NCBI RefSeq assembly: GCF_031157375.1
Contig: NZ_JAVIFV010000003.1
Coordinates: 496,001-560,000 of the forward strand
Length of the DNA: 64,000 nt
Origin: Sphingosinicella sp. LHD-64
GTDB taxonomy: Bacteria > Pseudomonadota > Alphaproteobacteria > Sphingomonadales > Sphingomonadaceae
Reading direction: 5' to 3'
A program made the position numbers and the translations under genes. The notes beneath the pieces are model-generated. The model was not told the DNA's origin, ran no database searches, and worked only from the letters and a program-made list of their open reading frames with translations. Below, in pieces: positions 24,405-33,812 of this stretch. Numbering within the stretch: position 1 is the first letter of the stretch; every line of letters begins with the position of its first letter.

Positions 24405-26952
24405 GCTTCAGCTCTGCGAGGGCGGCAAAGGCGTGACCTGAGCCGGGCTTCCTGCCCACTGGGCGCGGTCGTCCGCGGCCGCGCCAGACCCAGCCGGAAC
24501 CTTCGTCCGATTCGCGCACCACCTCGCGGAAGCCGAGCTCGCGCATCAGCCGGGTGACGGCCTCGGGCTTGAGGCCCAGCGAGGTGACGAGCGCCTGATT
24601 GACCGGCGGCCGGTCGCGCCCGGACCGCGCCTCGTGGGCCTGACGCGCCATCCGCTCGGCCATGTCGACGCGAATCCATTGCGGGCCCGCAGCGCGGAAG
24701 CCGAGCCTCGCCTCGCCATTCGCCTTGCCATTCATCGGCAGCACGACGCTCGACCCCGGCGGCAGCTGCGGCATCGGCTGATTGGCCTGGGCGGCCCGCA
24801 AGGCGGCGCGCCAGCGCATCGCCTCCGGCTTCAGCACCGCCGGCATGAACACGTCGAGCGCGCCGATCCGCACGCCGAGAGCGGTGACCGCACGGCGCTG
24901 GTCCTTGTCGAGCGCGACCAGCGCGCCGGCAACGGCATCGCGCGCGACGATCCCGCCCTCGTCGACCAGCAAGGCCAGCAGGGCGCGCGCATGGGCGGGG
25001 GTGAACAAGTCCTGCGCCGCATGGCCGGCAGCGCGGAGCGGCCCCAGCACGTTTCCGACCTGGTCGCGGATCCAGTCCCTGAGCCGGCCGATCACCGCCT
25101 CGCGGCCCTGCGGCGAGACCGAATCGATGCGCCGGTCGAGCTGGACGCGCGGGCTCAATAAATTCTTGCCCGGCCCGAGCCGCGCGACCTCATGGCCGCG
25201 CCAGAGGACCGACACCGGCTTGTCCGCCTCGGTGCCGAGCGCAAAATGATCGTCGGTGTCGGCGACCAGGGCCGCCGCACGCTTCTCATATTCGCCCGCA
25301 AGGCGCCGTTCGGCGGTGGCAAGCAGCATCTTGCGGTCGGCGTGGCGTGCCGCCGGATCGACCTCGAACGCGAAGCCGCTCAGCTTCCCGATCGCGTAGG
25401 AGCCGACGCTGACCTCGCCTGCCTCGTCGATCAGCACCGGGAACTCGCCCGCGCCCTTGCGGCCGAGATCGCGCATCAGCACCGCGGTGCGGCGGTCGAC
25501 GAAGCGCTGGGTCAGCCGCTCGTGCAGCGCTTCGGAGAGCTTCTCCTCGACGGCCATCGCCCGCTCGGCCATCTCCGCCGGTGCGGCCAGCCAGTCGCTG
25601 CGATGGGCGACATAGGCCCAGGTGCGGATCCCGGCGAGACGATCGGCAAGCGTGTCGATGTCGCCCTGGACATTGTCGAGCTTCGCCACCTCGGACGCGA
25701 ACCAGTCCTGCGGAATATGGCCGCTGCCCTCGCTCAGATGACCGAAGATGCGCGCGACGAGGCGGGCATGATGCTCCGGGCCGGTCTTGCGGAAATCGGG
25801 CAGGCCGCACGCGGCCCAGAGGCGGCGGACGAGGTCCGGCCGCGTCGCGCCCGCCGCGACGGGATCGGCGGACAGGAGCTTCAGGACGGCAAGGTCGATC
25901 GCCTCGGGCGCTGCGCGGAGGCTTCGCACCGAGGGTCTGCGCTCCAGGGACCGGATCAGAGGCTCGATGCCGCGAAAATCGAGATCGCTCTCGCGCCAGT
26001 AGAGAAAGTCCAGCGGGGCGAAGCGATGTTCTTCGATCGCTTCGATCTCCTCGGGCCGGAACTCGGCCTGCGCCCCGCCCTCGAAGGTCAGCGAGCCGAA
26101 GGTGCCGTCGCGCTGGTGGCGGCCGGCGCGGCCGGCGATCTGCGCCATCTCGGCGGGAGTCAGCCGGCGGCGGCGATTGCCGTCGAATTTGGAGAGGCCG
26201 GCGAAGGCGACATGGGCGACGTCCATGTTGAGGCCCATGCCGATCGCGTCGGTCGCGACGAGATAGTCGACCTCGCCCGCCTGATACATGGCGACCTGGG
26301 CGTTGCGGGTGCGCGGGGACAGCGCGCCCATCACCACTGCCGCACCGCCGCGCATCCGGCGCAGCATCTCGGCGACCGCATAGACCTGCTCGGCCGAGAA
26401 GGCGACGATCGCCGAACGCGGCGGCAGGCGCGAGAGCTTGGCGGGGCCGGCATAGCTCAGGGTCGAGAAGCGCGGCCGGCCGATGATCTCGGCATCGGGC
26501 AGCAGCGCCCGGACCATCGGCTTCAGGCTTTCCGAGCCGAGGATCATCGTCTCCTCGCGGCCTCGGGCATGGAGCAGCCGGTCGGTGAACACATGGCCGC
26601 GCTCGGGGTCGGCGCCGAGCTGCGCCTCGTCGAGGGCGACGAAGGCGAAGTCCCGAGGGTTCTTATTGCCGGCTCCGGCGAACACGCCTCCGCCGATCGG
26701 CATGCTCTCCGCCGTGCAGCAGAACCAGCGGGCGCCTTCGGGCAGGATCTTCTCCTCGCCGGTCAGCAGGGCGACCTGCTTCTCGCCCTTCATCTTGACG
26801 ATGCGGTCGTAGACCTCGCGCGCGAGCAGGCGCAGCGGGAAGCCGATCATCCCGGACGAGTGTGCGCACATCCGCTCGACGGCCAAATGGGTCTTGCCGG
26901 TGTTGGTTGGCCCGAGAATGGCCTTCAGCGGCGCGCGGGCGAACACGGTCAT
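24397..26952 (-). CDS. SUV3-like ATP-dependent RNA helicase
   Basis: 851 aa. Walker A ILGPTNTGKTHLAVERM (residues 13-29), motif II region ALDEAQLGADPERGHVFTDRLL near 110, motif VI QIAGRAGRHQRDG near 272. The central SUV3 C-terminal-like region follows, and the last about 130 residues hold MPQLPPGSSVVLPMNGKANG and VNQALVTSLGLKPEAVTRLMRELGF. These proteins resemble mitochondrial SUPV3L1 and act in RNA turnover. First gene of the helicase-S4-(toxin/antitoxin)-fdxA-carD region; divergent from the M23 peptidase gene. Confidence 0.92.
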   Translation of the reverse strand: MTVFARAPLKAILGPTNTGKTHLAVERMCAHSSGMIGFPLRLLAREVYDRIVKMKGEKQVALLTGEEKILPEGARWFCCTAESMPIGGGVFAGAGNKNPRDFAFVALDEAQLGADPERGHVFTDRLLHARGREETMILGSESLKPMVRALLPDAEIIGRPRFSTLSYAGPAKLSRLPPRSAIVAFSAEQVYAVAEMLRRMRGGAAVVMGALSPRTRNAQVAMYQAGEVDYLVATDAIGMGLNMDVAHVAFAGLSKFDGNRRRRLTPAEMAQIAGRAGRHQRDGTFGSLTFEGGAQAEFRPEEIEAIEEHRFAPLDFLYWRESDLDFRGIEPLIRSLERRPSVRSLRAAPEAIDLAVLKLLSADPVAAGATRPDLVRRLWAACGLPDFRKTGPEHHARLVARIFGHLSEGSGHIPQDWFASEVAKLDNVQGDIDTLADRLAGIRTWAYVAHRSDWLAAPAEMAERAMAVEEKLSEALHERLTQRFVDRRTAVLMRDLGRKGAGEFPVLIDEAGEVSVGSYAIGKLSGFAFEVDPAARHADRKMLLATAERRLAGEYEKRAAALVADTDDHFALGTEADKPVSVLWRGHEVARLGPGKNLLSPRVQLDRRIDSVSPQGREAVIGRLRDWIRDQVGNVLGPLRAAGHAAQDLFTPAHARALLALLVDEGGIVARDAVAGALVALDKDQRRAVTALGVRIGALDVFMPAVLKPEAMRWRAALRAAQANQPMPQLPPGSSVVLPMNGKANGEARLGFRAAGPQWIRVDMAERMARQAHEARSGRDRPPVNQALVTSLGLKPEAVTRLMRELGFREVVRESDEGSGWVWRGRGRPRPVGRKPGSGHAFAALAELKRG

Positions 26953-27165
26953 GACGAATAGATCGGACCGGGGGCAGCAAAGCGCAACCTTTTCCGGCGG
27001 GAATCCGCGCGACTCGGCTCATCCGGCCTGCTGGCCGCTTCGTCGCAAGCTAAGCAGTTCTTCAGAAGTGGTAATTTGACTTTAACCTGTTTTCTTCACA
27101 ACCCTCGCCACCTGTCGAGCGGGGGTCGCGCGACGGGGCAAAACAGGCGCGGGGACAGACCAGCC

Positions 27166-28683
27166 TTGTATCGATTCAACGAGATCGCCACCGGCTCGGG
27201 GAGCGTCGCGCTCCGCCCGGGTGGCGCGACGCTGCGTCCGCCGCGACCGCAATTCGGCCACAAGGTCGAGAGCGTCCGCACCCGGGTCGGCGACCTCGAT
27301 CTCGTCGTCGATCTCGGTCAGCGGATCGGCAGCCGCGAGTGGTTCCGCGGGCTCGTCACCTGCACCGCGCTCTGTTACGCGGCCTGGTCGTTCGCGCCGG
27401 ACATGGGGCCGATCGAAGCCTTCTCGCCGGCGCCATTCCCCGATGCGCAATTCCAGGAAGCGCGTGCGCTCAATATCGCGCCGCTGGCTTATGGCGCCGA
27501 CACCGGGCGGCGGATGGCGCCGACCGATGCCGTGCAGCCGCTGGCCGACATCCCCGAACGCCCGGTCATCGACCTGCGCGCGACGCTCGGCCGCGGCGAT
27601 GGCCTCGCGCGCGTGCTGGAGCGGGCCGGCGTCGCCCACGCCGAGGCCGATCGGGTCGCGTCGATGATCGGCGAGATCGTGCCCGTGACCGATCTTCGTC
27701 CTGGGACGGTCATGGATCTGACGCTGGGCCGGCGGCCGAACCGGATGGTCGCCCGTCCGCTCGACAAGCTGAGCTTCCGCGCCCGTTTCGACCTCAGGAT
27801 CGAGCTCAACCGGGTGGGCGGCCTCCTGACCACGACCCGGATTCCGATCGCGGTCGATGAGACGCCGCTCCGCATCCAGGGGCAGGTCGGATCGAGCCTT
27901 TACCGGGCCGCGCGCGCAGCCGGCGTTCCCGCCCGCGCGATCGAGACCTATCTCCGCGCCATCTCGAGCCAGGTCAGCGTCTCGGATATCGGCGCCTCGG
28001 ACCGGTTCGATTTCGTCATCGAGCATCGTCGCGCCGCAACCGGCGAGACCGAGACCGGTCAACTCCTCTATGCCGGGCTCGACCGCGTCAGCGGCCGCGA
28101 CCTCAAAATGATGCAATGGACGGTGGACGGCCGCGCGCAATGGTACGAGGCCTCCGGCGTCGGGCGGCAGCGTGGCGGCATCCAGCAGCCGGTGCCTGGG
28201 CCGATCACCTCCAACTACGGGCTCAGGATGCATCCGATCCTGCGCTATTCGCGGATGCACCGCGGCCTCGATTTCCGCGCCAGCTACGGCACGCCGATCC
28301 TCGCGGCGATGGACGGCACGGTCAGCCGCGCTGGCTGGGCGGGCGGCTACGGCAAGCAGGTGCGGCTGAGCCATGGCAACGGCCTTGCCACCTCCTACTC
28401 GCATATGAGTCGGTTCGCGGTGTCGCCGGGCGCGCGCGTGCGGCAGGGCCAGGTGATCGGCTATGTCGGCTCGACCGGGCTCTCGACCGGCCCGCACCTG
28501 CACTACGAGATGTACCGGAGCGGCCAGACGATCAATCCGCGCTCGGTCCGCTTTACCGAGCGGGCGCAGCTCTCCGGCGCCGATCTCGCCAGTTTCCGCA
28601 GCCGGCTGCGCAGCCTCCTGGCGACCCCTCTCGGCGCGGCGCGGACCGCCGAAGTGCCGGCTTCCGCGACAGCGGCACCCTAG
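27166..28683 (+). CDS. M23 family metallopeptidase, membrane-anchored
   Basis: 505 aa from TTG 27166 (an earlier TTG at 27076 is possible but follows no SD). One membrane segment (WFRGLVTCTALCYAAWSF, about residues 61-78) leaves a large periplasmic part. The catalytic domain is near the end: RMHRGLDFRASYGTPILAAMDG (His-x3-Asp zinc ligands near 362-366) and GPHLHYEMY (HxH near 445). A LysM-like spacer region (about residues 145-330) precedes it. It cuts peptidoglycan cross-links or activates amidases at the cell wall. Convergent with the small exported protein at 28743, with a hairpin between them. Confidence 0.92.
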   Translation: MYRFNEIATGSGSVALRPGGATLRPPRPQFGHKVESVRTRVGDLDLVVDLGQRIGSREWFRGLVTCTALCYAAWSFAPDMGPIEAFSPAPFPDAQFQEARALNIAPLAYGADTGRRMAPTDAVQPLADIPERPVIDLRATLGRGDGLARVLERAGVAHAEADRVASMIGEIVPVTDLRPGTVMDLTLGRRPNRMVARPLDKLSFRARFDLRIELNRVGGLLTTTRIPIAVDETPLRIQGQVGSSLYRAARAAGVPARAIETYLRAISSQVSVSDIGASDRFDFVIEHRRAATGETETGQLLYAGLDRVSGRDLKMMQWTVDGRAQWYEASGVGRQRGGIQQPVPGPITSNYGLRMHPILRYSRMHRGLDFRASYGTPILAAMDGTVSRAGWAGGYGKQVRLSHGNGLATSYSHMSRFAVSPGARVRQGQVIGYVGSTGLSTGPHLHYEMYRSGQTINPRSVRFTERAQLSGADLASFRSRLRSLLATPLGAARTAEVPASATAAP

Positions 28684-28697
28684 CGCGGGCAGAGAAA

Positions 28698-28725
28698 CGG
28701 CTCCCCGTCAGGTGACGAGGAGCCG
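28698..28725. terminator. hairpin between convergent M23 and small exported-protein genes
   Basis: CGGCTCC-c-CGTCA-gg-TGACG-a-GGAGCCG: 12 pairs with one mismatch and a tiny loop, in the 59-bp gap between two stop codons. No T-run on either side, so it may be a weak terminator or a 3'-end protection stem for both mRNAs. Confidence 0.55.
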
Positions 28726-28742
28726 CCAAGTCGCTGCGGAGC

Positions 28743-29045
28743 TCAATCTTCGATCAGGCCGCCCCGCTCCTCCCATTCCTGCCGGGTGTAACAGATGCGG
28801 CGGCTGATGCGGGAACCCGTCGGCGTTTCGCGGACGCAGATCGGCCGCGAATCCGCGGCCGAGGAGGGGGTAGTGCCGGCGCGCTGCGCGGGCCGCGCGT
28901 TGTCGCCGGCACTGGAGGCCGGGGCATTCAGCGCATAGGCGTCGTTGGCACCCGGGTTGGCGGCCGCGGGCAAGGTGAAGGCCAGCAGCGTGGCGCCGGC
29001 GACGGCAATCAGGGCGCGGACTTCGAAGCGGGGGAAGCTGCTCAT
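28743..29045 (-). CDS. small exported protein of unknown function
   Basis: 100 aa from ATG 29045 with GAGAGGA upstream. Signal peptide MSSFPRFEVRALIAVAGATLLAFTLPAAA, then a low-complexity stretch (NAPASSAGDNARPAQRAG) and a C-terminal motif ICVRETPTGSRISRRICYTRQEWEE with two cysteines that could form a disulfide. This C-terminal motif recurs in small exported sphingomonad proteins in my experience; the function is unknown. Confidence 0.78.
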   Translation of the reverse strand: MSSFPRFEVRALIAVAGATLLAFTLPAAANPGANDAYALNAPASSAGDNARPAQRAGTTPSSAADSRPICVRETPTGSRISRRICYTRQEWEERGGLIED

Positions 29046-29188
29046 CGAACTCGATCCTCTCGGCAAGGGTGGCACAGCGCGTCGGCGTGCCCCTCCTCAC
29101 CGATGCAGGACTGCCTTATCTCATTAAGACACGGCTCACACTGACCAGGCTTGCTAATTTTGTAGCAGGTTGCCCTTTGTCGTCCCTG

Positions 29189-30877
29189 CTAGCGCCCCTG
29201 CGCGCGCCAGCGCTTGACGACGCGGGCGACCATCGCGTCCTCCTCGCCCTTGTGCCGCCACAGCTCCGAGAAGAGCGGGTCGGACGAGGCCGGCCGGCGG
29301 TCGCGCTCGAGATCGTCGAACGAGACGCGGATCGGGATCGCCACGCCCTCGCCGCACACGATGCACTCGCGGTTCCGGAGCGCCGGGATGACGTCGAGGA
29401 AGCCGCGCGAACCTTCCGGCATCGCGGACTTCACGAAGGCCTGGTCGCGGTCGTTGTTGAGGCGCATCGCGATGATCGTGCCGCACTGGGAGAGCACGCC
29501 TTCGGCAAGATCGGACGGGCGCTGTGTGATGAGGCCCAGTGAGACGCCGTACTTGCGGCCTTCCTTGGCGATCCGCTCGAGGATCTTGCGCACCGCCTGG
29601 CCGTTGTCGATCTTGTCGGAGGGGACATAACGGTGCGCCTCCTCGCAGACGAGCAGCACCGGTCGCTGTACCTCGTTGCGCGACCAGATCGCATAGTCGA
29701 AGACGAGGCGCGACAGCACCGCCACCACCACCGAGGTGATGTCGCTGGGCACGCCGGAGACGTCGATGATCGAGATCGGCTTGCCGTTGGCGGGCAGGCG
29801 GAAGATCTTGGAGATGAAGCCCGCCATCGAGTCCGCAACCAGCATGCCCGAGAACATGAACTGGTAGCGTGGATCCGACTTCAGCTCGTCGATCTTGCTC
29901 TTGAGCCGCATGTAAGGCGCCGTGTCGGTCGCCTTGTTGAGCAGGCCCATGTCGTTGGTGATCGCCGCCGTCAGGTCCGACAGTGCGTAGGGGATCGGCG
30001 AATCCACGGTGAGCTTGTTCAGCCCTTCCGCCGTGCGGTTCTTGGCGCGCGCCTGCAGCAGGCATTTGGCGAGGATGTCCTTGTCGCGCTGTCGTTCCGC
30101 GCCCTGGCTGGTGAGCATGACCTCGCAATGCTCCTCGAAGTTCATCAGCCAGTAGGGCATGGCGAGATTGTCGACGTTGAACAGCTCGCCATTGCCCTTG
30201 AACGCGGCGCTATATTCGCCGTGCGGGTCGATCATCACGATATGCCCCTCGGGGCTTGCATCGCAGATCCGGTGCATGATGAGCGCCGCCGAGGTCGACT
30301 TGCCGGTACCCGTCGATCCGAGCAGGGCGAAGTGCTTGCCGAGGAACGCGTCGACGAGCAAAGCGGCGCGCACGTCGCGGGTCGGGAAGACCGTTCCGAT
30401 CTCGATATGGGCGCGTTCGTCGGCGGCGAACATCTGTTTGAGGTCGGTGCCGGTGACCGGATAGACCTTGCTGCCGGGGATCGGATAGGCGGTGATGCCG
30501 CGCTTGAAATTGACCAGCTTGCCCGTCTGCGGATCCTCGTCCCCTTCGCCGAGGAAGTCGATCTCGGTCACGACCACGCCGGCCTCGGCATCGGTGACCT
30601 TCAGGCTCCTGACGTTGGCGAGCAGCCAGCGGCGGCCGCATTCGACCTTGATCTGGCTGCCGACCTGACCCGACATGGCGACCGACGGATCGGGGTCGCC
30701 GGACAGCTCGGCGAGGCGGCGGCTGATGACTTCCACGCGCGCACCGCCGCCGGAAATCTCGATGATCTGGCCGATCGCCTCATGCTGTGCGGTCAGCGTG
30801 CGCCCGAGGCCGGTGCGGGCACCCGGGTCGGTTTCATCGGCGGTCGGGAAGCTGTGGAGGTTCATCGCGTCGGTCAT
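29189..30877 (-). CDS. HerA/DUF87-type ATPase
   Basis: 562 aa from ATG 30877 (SD AAGGA); ATG 30895 is in frame but lacks an SD. HerA-like barrel at the N-terminus (GQIIEISGGGARVEVISRRL), then the RecA/FtsK-like ATPase core: Walker A LLGSTGTGKSTSAAL near residue 192, HIVMIDPHGEYSAAF near 218, Walker B LLVCEEAHRYVP near 410, and a motif GLITQRPSDLAEGVLSQC near 440. HerA translocases process DNA ends with NurA nuclease in archaea; no nurA gene lies here. Bacterial forms without NurA are of uncertain role. Confidence 0.9.
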   Translation of the reverse strand: MTDAMNLHSFPTADETDPGARTGLGRTLTAQHEAIGQIIEISGGGARVEVISRRLAELSGDPDPSVAMSGQVGSQIKVECGRRWLLANVRSLKVTDAEAGVVVTEIDFLGEGDEDPQTGKLVNFKRGITAYPIPGSKVYPVTGTDLKQMFAADERAHIEIGTVFPTRDVRAALLVDAFLGKHFALLGSTGTGKSTSAALIMHRICDASPEGHIVMIDPHGEYSAAFKGNGELFNVDNLAMPYWLMNFEEHCEVMLTSQGAERQRDKDILAKCLLQARAKNRTAEGLNKLTVDSPIPYALSDLTAAITNDMGLLNKATDTAPYMRLKSKIDELKSDPRYQFMFSGMLVADSMAGFISKIFRLPANGKPISIIDVSGVPSDITSVVVAVLSRLVFDYAIWSRNEVQRPVLLVCEEAHRYVPSDKIDNGQAVRKILERIAKEGRKYGVSLGLITQRPSDLAEGVLSQCGTIIAMRLNNDRDQAFVKSAMPEGSRGFLDVIPALRNRECIVCGEGVAIPIRVSFDDLERDRRPASSDPLFSELWRHKGEEDAMVARVVKRWRAQGR

Positions 30878-30964
30878 GCGCTCGCCGTCCTTCATCGGCT
30901 GGAGATCGATGGATGGAGGTAGCCCAATCGGGTAAACAAGCCGTTTGCGTTGTTGGGTGCAAGC

Positions 30965-31729
30965 CTATCCGTAGCGGCGGCGGAACGCCGCGCTCGCGCC
31001 CCAGCCGAGCAGCAGCGAGAGTGCGACCGCGACGATGCCGTAGGTGAACGACCAGCGTTCGGCGGCGTCGGCGATGAAGCCCTCGAAGCCCAGCTTCTCG
31101 ATCCGGATCTCGCGGGCCGCGCCGGCAAGGACGCGGCCGTCACGGATCAGGAAGGTCTCGGCCGTGTAGGTGCCGACCGGGACGCGCGCCGGGATGGTGA
31201 TCCGCGCACGATAGAGCACGCCTTCGCTGATCTCCACGCCGCGCGGATCTTCGGCATAGAGCTGGGAGCGGCGGCGCAGGTCGATGAAGCCCTGCTCGAA
31301 CCGCCGCAGCGTTGCCGTGTCGGCGCCACCACCCGGCGAGAGCTGCAGATTGTCGAGCCCGAGCTCATAGATCGCCGCGGTGCGTTCATCGACGAGCCGG
31401 CTCAGCGGTCGGGAGGAGGCGATCGCGTAGAAGGATGGTGCCGAACGGAAGCGCACGCGATCGACATTCATCCAGATGCCGGCGACCTTCTGTTTCTCGC
31501 GCACGACGATCGGCTCGAGCGGACCCTTCAGCACCACGGCGATGTCGGTATCACCCTCCGGTGTCCGCCCGTCCGGGTAGATGATCGCGCCGAACAGCAG
31601 CAATTCGGCGCCGGTGAAGCTGTAGCGGATCTCGACCTGACGTTGCGACACGTCGGGCACGAGCCGCGGCTCCGCCTGACCCAGCAGGACGGGAGCGAAC
31701 AGCGCCAGCAGGAGGGCCTTCAGCCTCAC
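30965..31729 (-). CDS. TIGR02186 family membrane-anchored protein
   Basis: 254 aa from GTG 31729. Signal peptide MRLKALLLALFAPVLLGQAEP, a periplasmic beta-rich domain (SFTGAELLLFGAIIYPDGR, DIAVVLKGPLEPIVVREK, LYRARITIPARVPVGTYTAETFLI) and one C-terminal membrane helix (FTYGIVAVALSLLLGWGASAAF) with a basic tail. The pattern matches TIGR02186, found beside TauE/SafE transporters. GTG overlaps the TauE stop (GTGA), so the two are translationally coupled and likely form one export system for a sulfur compound. Confidence 0.88.
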   Translation of the reverse strand: MRLKALLLALFAPVLLGQAEPRLVPDVSQRQVEIRYSFTGAELLLFGAIIYPDGRTPEGDTDIAVVLKGPLEPIVVREKQKVAGIWMNVDRVRFRSAPSFYAIASSRPLSRLVDERTAAIYELGLDNLQLSPGGGADTATLRRFEQGFIDLRRRSQLYAEDPRGVEISEGVLYRARITIPARVPVGTYTAETFLIRDGRVLAGAAREIRIEKLGFEGFIADAAERWSFTYGIVAVALSLLLGWGASAAFRRRYG

Positions 31730-32643
31730 AGAATCTGCACCGTATAGATTTCCTCGGGCCGCCAGCCGAGCTGCAGCGCCATGCGCAGCGCGACGCCGAG
31801 CACGACGATGGCGAGGATCATGCGCAGGAGCTCGGGCTTCATCTTCTGTGCAAGCCAGGCGCCATATTGCGCGCCGATCACCGAACCGAACAGCAGCAGC
31901 CCGGCCAGCACGATGTCGACCGAGCGGGTGGTCGTGGCATGGACGAGGGTGGTGACGGCGGTGACGAAGAGGATCTGGAGCAGCGACGTGCCGACCACCA
32001 CCGTTGCCGACATGCCGAGCAGGTAGATCATCGCCGGCACCATGATGAAGCCGCCGCCGATGCCGAGCAGCACCGTGAGCAGGCCCGAGACGAAGCCGAG
32101 CAGCAGCGGCGCGAGCGGCGAGATATAGAGGCCCGAACGATAGAAGCGCCAGCGCATCGGCAGCAGCGCGATCACCGGGTTGTGGCGGCGCGGCGGGCGC
32201 TCCTCCCCGGCCTCGCCGCGCCTCAGGATGCCGAGTGCGGTCGCGGCTTCCTTGGCCATCATAAGGCCGATGCTGCCGAGCAGCAGGACATAGAGAATGG
32301 AGATGACGGTATCGATCTGCCCCCCTTGCTGGAGCAGCCGGAAGATGAAGCCGCCGAAGATCGACCCGAGGACGCCGCCGAAGATCAGCACCGCACCCAT
32401 CTGGACGTCGACGCCGCGGCGGCGGCGATGGGCGAGCACGCCGGAAATGCTGGTCCCGGTGATCTGCGACGCGGTGGAGGCGACCGCGACCGCCGGCGGG
32501 ATGCCGTAGAAGATCAGGATCGGCGTCGTCAGGAACCCGCCGCCGACGCCGACCATGCCGGTCAGCAGGCCGACGAGCCCGCCCAGGCCGATGATGACAA
32601 GGGCGTTCACCGACAGGCCGGCGATCGGCAGGTAGATATCCAT
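31726..32643 (-). CDS. TauE/SafE family sulfite/sulfonate exporter
   Basis: 305 aa with about eight membrane helices. Typical repeats: GLGGLVGLLTGMVGVGGGFLTTPILIFYGIPP at the N-terminus and LGFVSGLLTVLLGIGGGFIMVPAMIYLLGM in the second half, the duplicated GxGGGF motif of TauE/SafE. A cytoplasmic loop (LRRGEAGEERPPRRHN) divides the halves. Likely exports sulfite, sulfoacetate or a related anion. Coupled to the TIGR02186 gene. Confidence 0.92.
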   Translation of the reverse strand: MDIYLPIAGLSVNALVIIGLGGLVGLLTGMVGVGGGFLTTPILIFYGIPPAVAVASTASQITGTSISGVLAHRRRRGVDVQMGAVLIFGGVLGSIFGGFIFRLLQQGGQIDTVISILYVLLLGSIGLMMAKEAATALGILRRGEAGEERPPRRHNPVIALLPMRWRFYRSGLYISPLAPLLLGFVSGLLTVLLGIGGGFIMVPAMIYLLGMSATVVVGTSLLQILFVTAVTTLVHATTTRSVDIVLAGLLLFGSVIGAQYGAWLAQKMKPELLRMILAIVVLGVALRMALQLGWRPEEIYTVQIL

Positions 32644-32658
32644 GGGACGGCGACCCTA

Positions 32659-32718
32659 GAGCCTGATCGTTTGAGGTGGAAGCGCTTCGCGCGTTCGTCG
32701 AAAGCGTGAATCAGGCTC
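32659..32718. repeat. imperfect palindromic repeat, 9-bp perfect outer arms
   Basis: GAGCCTGAT at 32659-32667 pairs with ATCAGGCTC at 32710-32718. The inner part (AAGCGCTTCGCGCG, CGAAAGCG) can form further stems. It lies in the 128-bp gap between the TauE gene and the NfrA-like gene. The core resembles dispersed sphingomonad intergenic repeats, but only one copy is evident here. Confidence 0.5.
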
Positions 32719-32771
32719 CCGTTCAAGGTCAAGCCGAGGTCGCGCAACTGAATCGCTTTGAATCGCGATCT

Positions 32772-33812
32772 TCAGAAATCCGCGCCGAGCGTCAGCGCCG
32801 GACCCGAGCCGGGCGCTGCGTCGCCGGCGATCCGGAAGCGCCAGTCGGCGGAGACGCGCAGGTTCGCGCGCTCGACGGGCAGACGGGCGGAAATCTGCGG
32901 GCCTATGTCCAGCCGCGCGGCGCCGGGCTGGGCCGCGCCCCAGGCGCCGGCGCCGATCTCGACCGGGCCGACCGGGCCGACCGGGCGTCGGACCTGGATC
33001 GCGCCATCGACGAAGAGATCACGTGACCTGAAACCGACGATGCCGGTCTGCGCATAGCTATCGAGGCGAAAGCCGAGAGGCAGATCGGCACTGCGACCGC
33101 CATAAAGGGTCAGCGAAAAGGCGGAGCGGCCACTGTCCCCCAGTGCCTGACGGCGCTCAGCCAGCAGGAAGACCGGCACATGTCGAACGGGCTGCCAGTC
33201 GATGCCGATCGCGGCTTCTGCGCCGGACCTTTGCCGAAGCGGCGCATAGACGCGGCCGCTCATCCGCACGAGAGGACCGCTCTTTCCGCTCAGCCGGTAG
33301 AGCAGGCGGACGCCCGCCTGACTCGCACCCAGCGTCCCGCCCGGCACCAGCGCCGGTGCCGCGGCGTCCCCTCGGAAGAGCAACCAGGCCGAAGCAGACC
33401 AGCGCGCGCTGGTCGCAGGCACGTGGAGAGGCACAGGGGCGACGGACGTCGGGATTCGCGGCGCGCCTGATGACGGCACGTGGATCGAGTCTGATACAGC
33501 CCGTCGCGATGCTAGCGGAAAGGTCTCCGAAGGGGCGATCATGTCACAGCATCCGATCTCGCGCGATGAGATCGCGCTGGCCGTCGGCATCGGGAAGGGG
33601 GCGGCGGCAAATGTATCAGGCGAACGAGTACGGACCGGGATGCTCACCGTTTCCGCCCGCAGCTGCACGATCTGGGCGGCCTGAGCTTGACGCCCCTGGA
33701 CCCCCGCCACGACGGGCGGGTTCTGCCAGATCACCAATGCCGTCACGCGGATCACGACCCAGCCGCCGATGACGACGAAGAGGAATCTGAGCGGCGGGGC
33801 CGGGCCATTCAT
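32772..33812 (-). CDS. NfrA-like outer-membrane protein (short form)
   Basis: 346 aa from ATG 33812. One N-terminal hydrophobic segment (LRFLFVVIGGWVVIRVTALVIW), a linker of low complexity (residues 45-110), then a beta-rich C-terminal domain with PVRHVPVFLLAERRQALGDSG and GFRLDSYAQTGIVGFRSRD, ending in ADF with a terminal phenylalanine as in outer-membrane barrels. This C-terminal motif resembles the end domain of NfrA, the phage N4 adsorption protein. At 346 aa it is far shorter than NfrA (about 990 aa) and lacks its TPR repeats. The ATG overlaps the stop of the glycosyltransferase gene by 4 bp, so they act together. Confidence 0.72.
   Translation of the reverse strand: MNGPAPPLRFLFVVIGGWVVIRVTALVIWQNPPVVAGVQGRQAQAAQIVQLRAETVSIPVRTRSPDTFAAAPFPMPTASAISSREIGCCDMIAPSETFPLASRRAVSDSIHVPSSGAPRIPTSVAPVPLHVPATSARWSASAWLLFRGDAAAPALVPGGTLGASQAGVRLLYRLSGKSGPLVRMSGRVYAPLRQRSGAEAAIGIDWQPVRHVPVFLLAERRQALGDSGRSAFSLTLYGGRSADLPLGFRLDSYAQTGIVGFRSRDLFVDGAIQVRRPVGPVGPVEIGAGAWGAAQPGAARLDIGPQISARLPVERANLRVSADWRFRIAGDAAPGSGPALTLGADF

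Noticed and set aside
24603-26961. Long plus-strand open frames opposite the helicase gene
   Set aside because: Mirror frames caused by high G+C; no SD and no recognisable domain.
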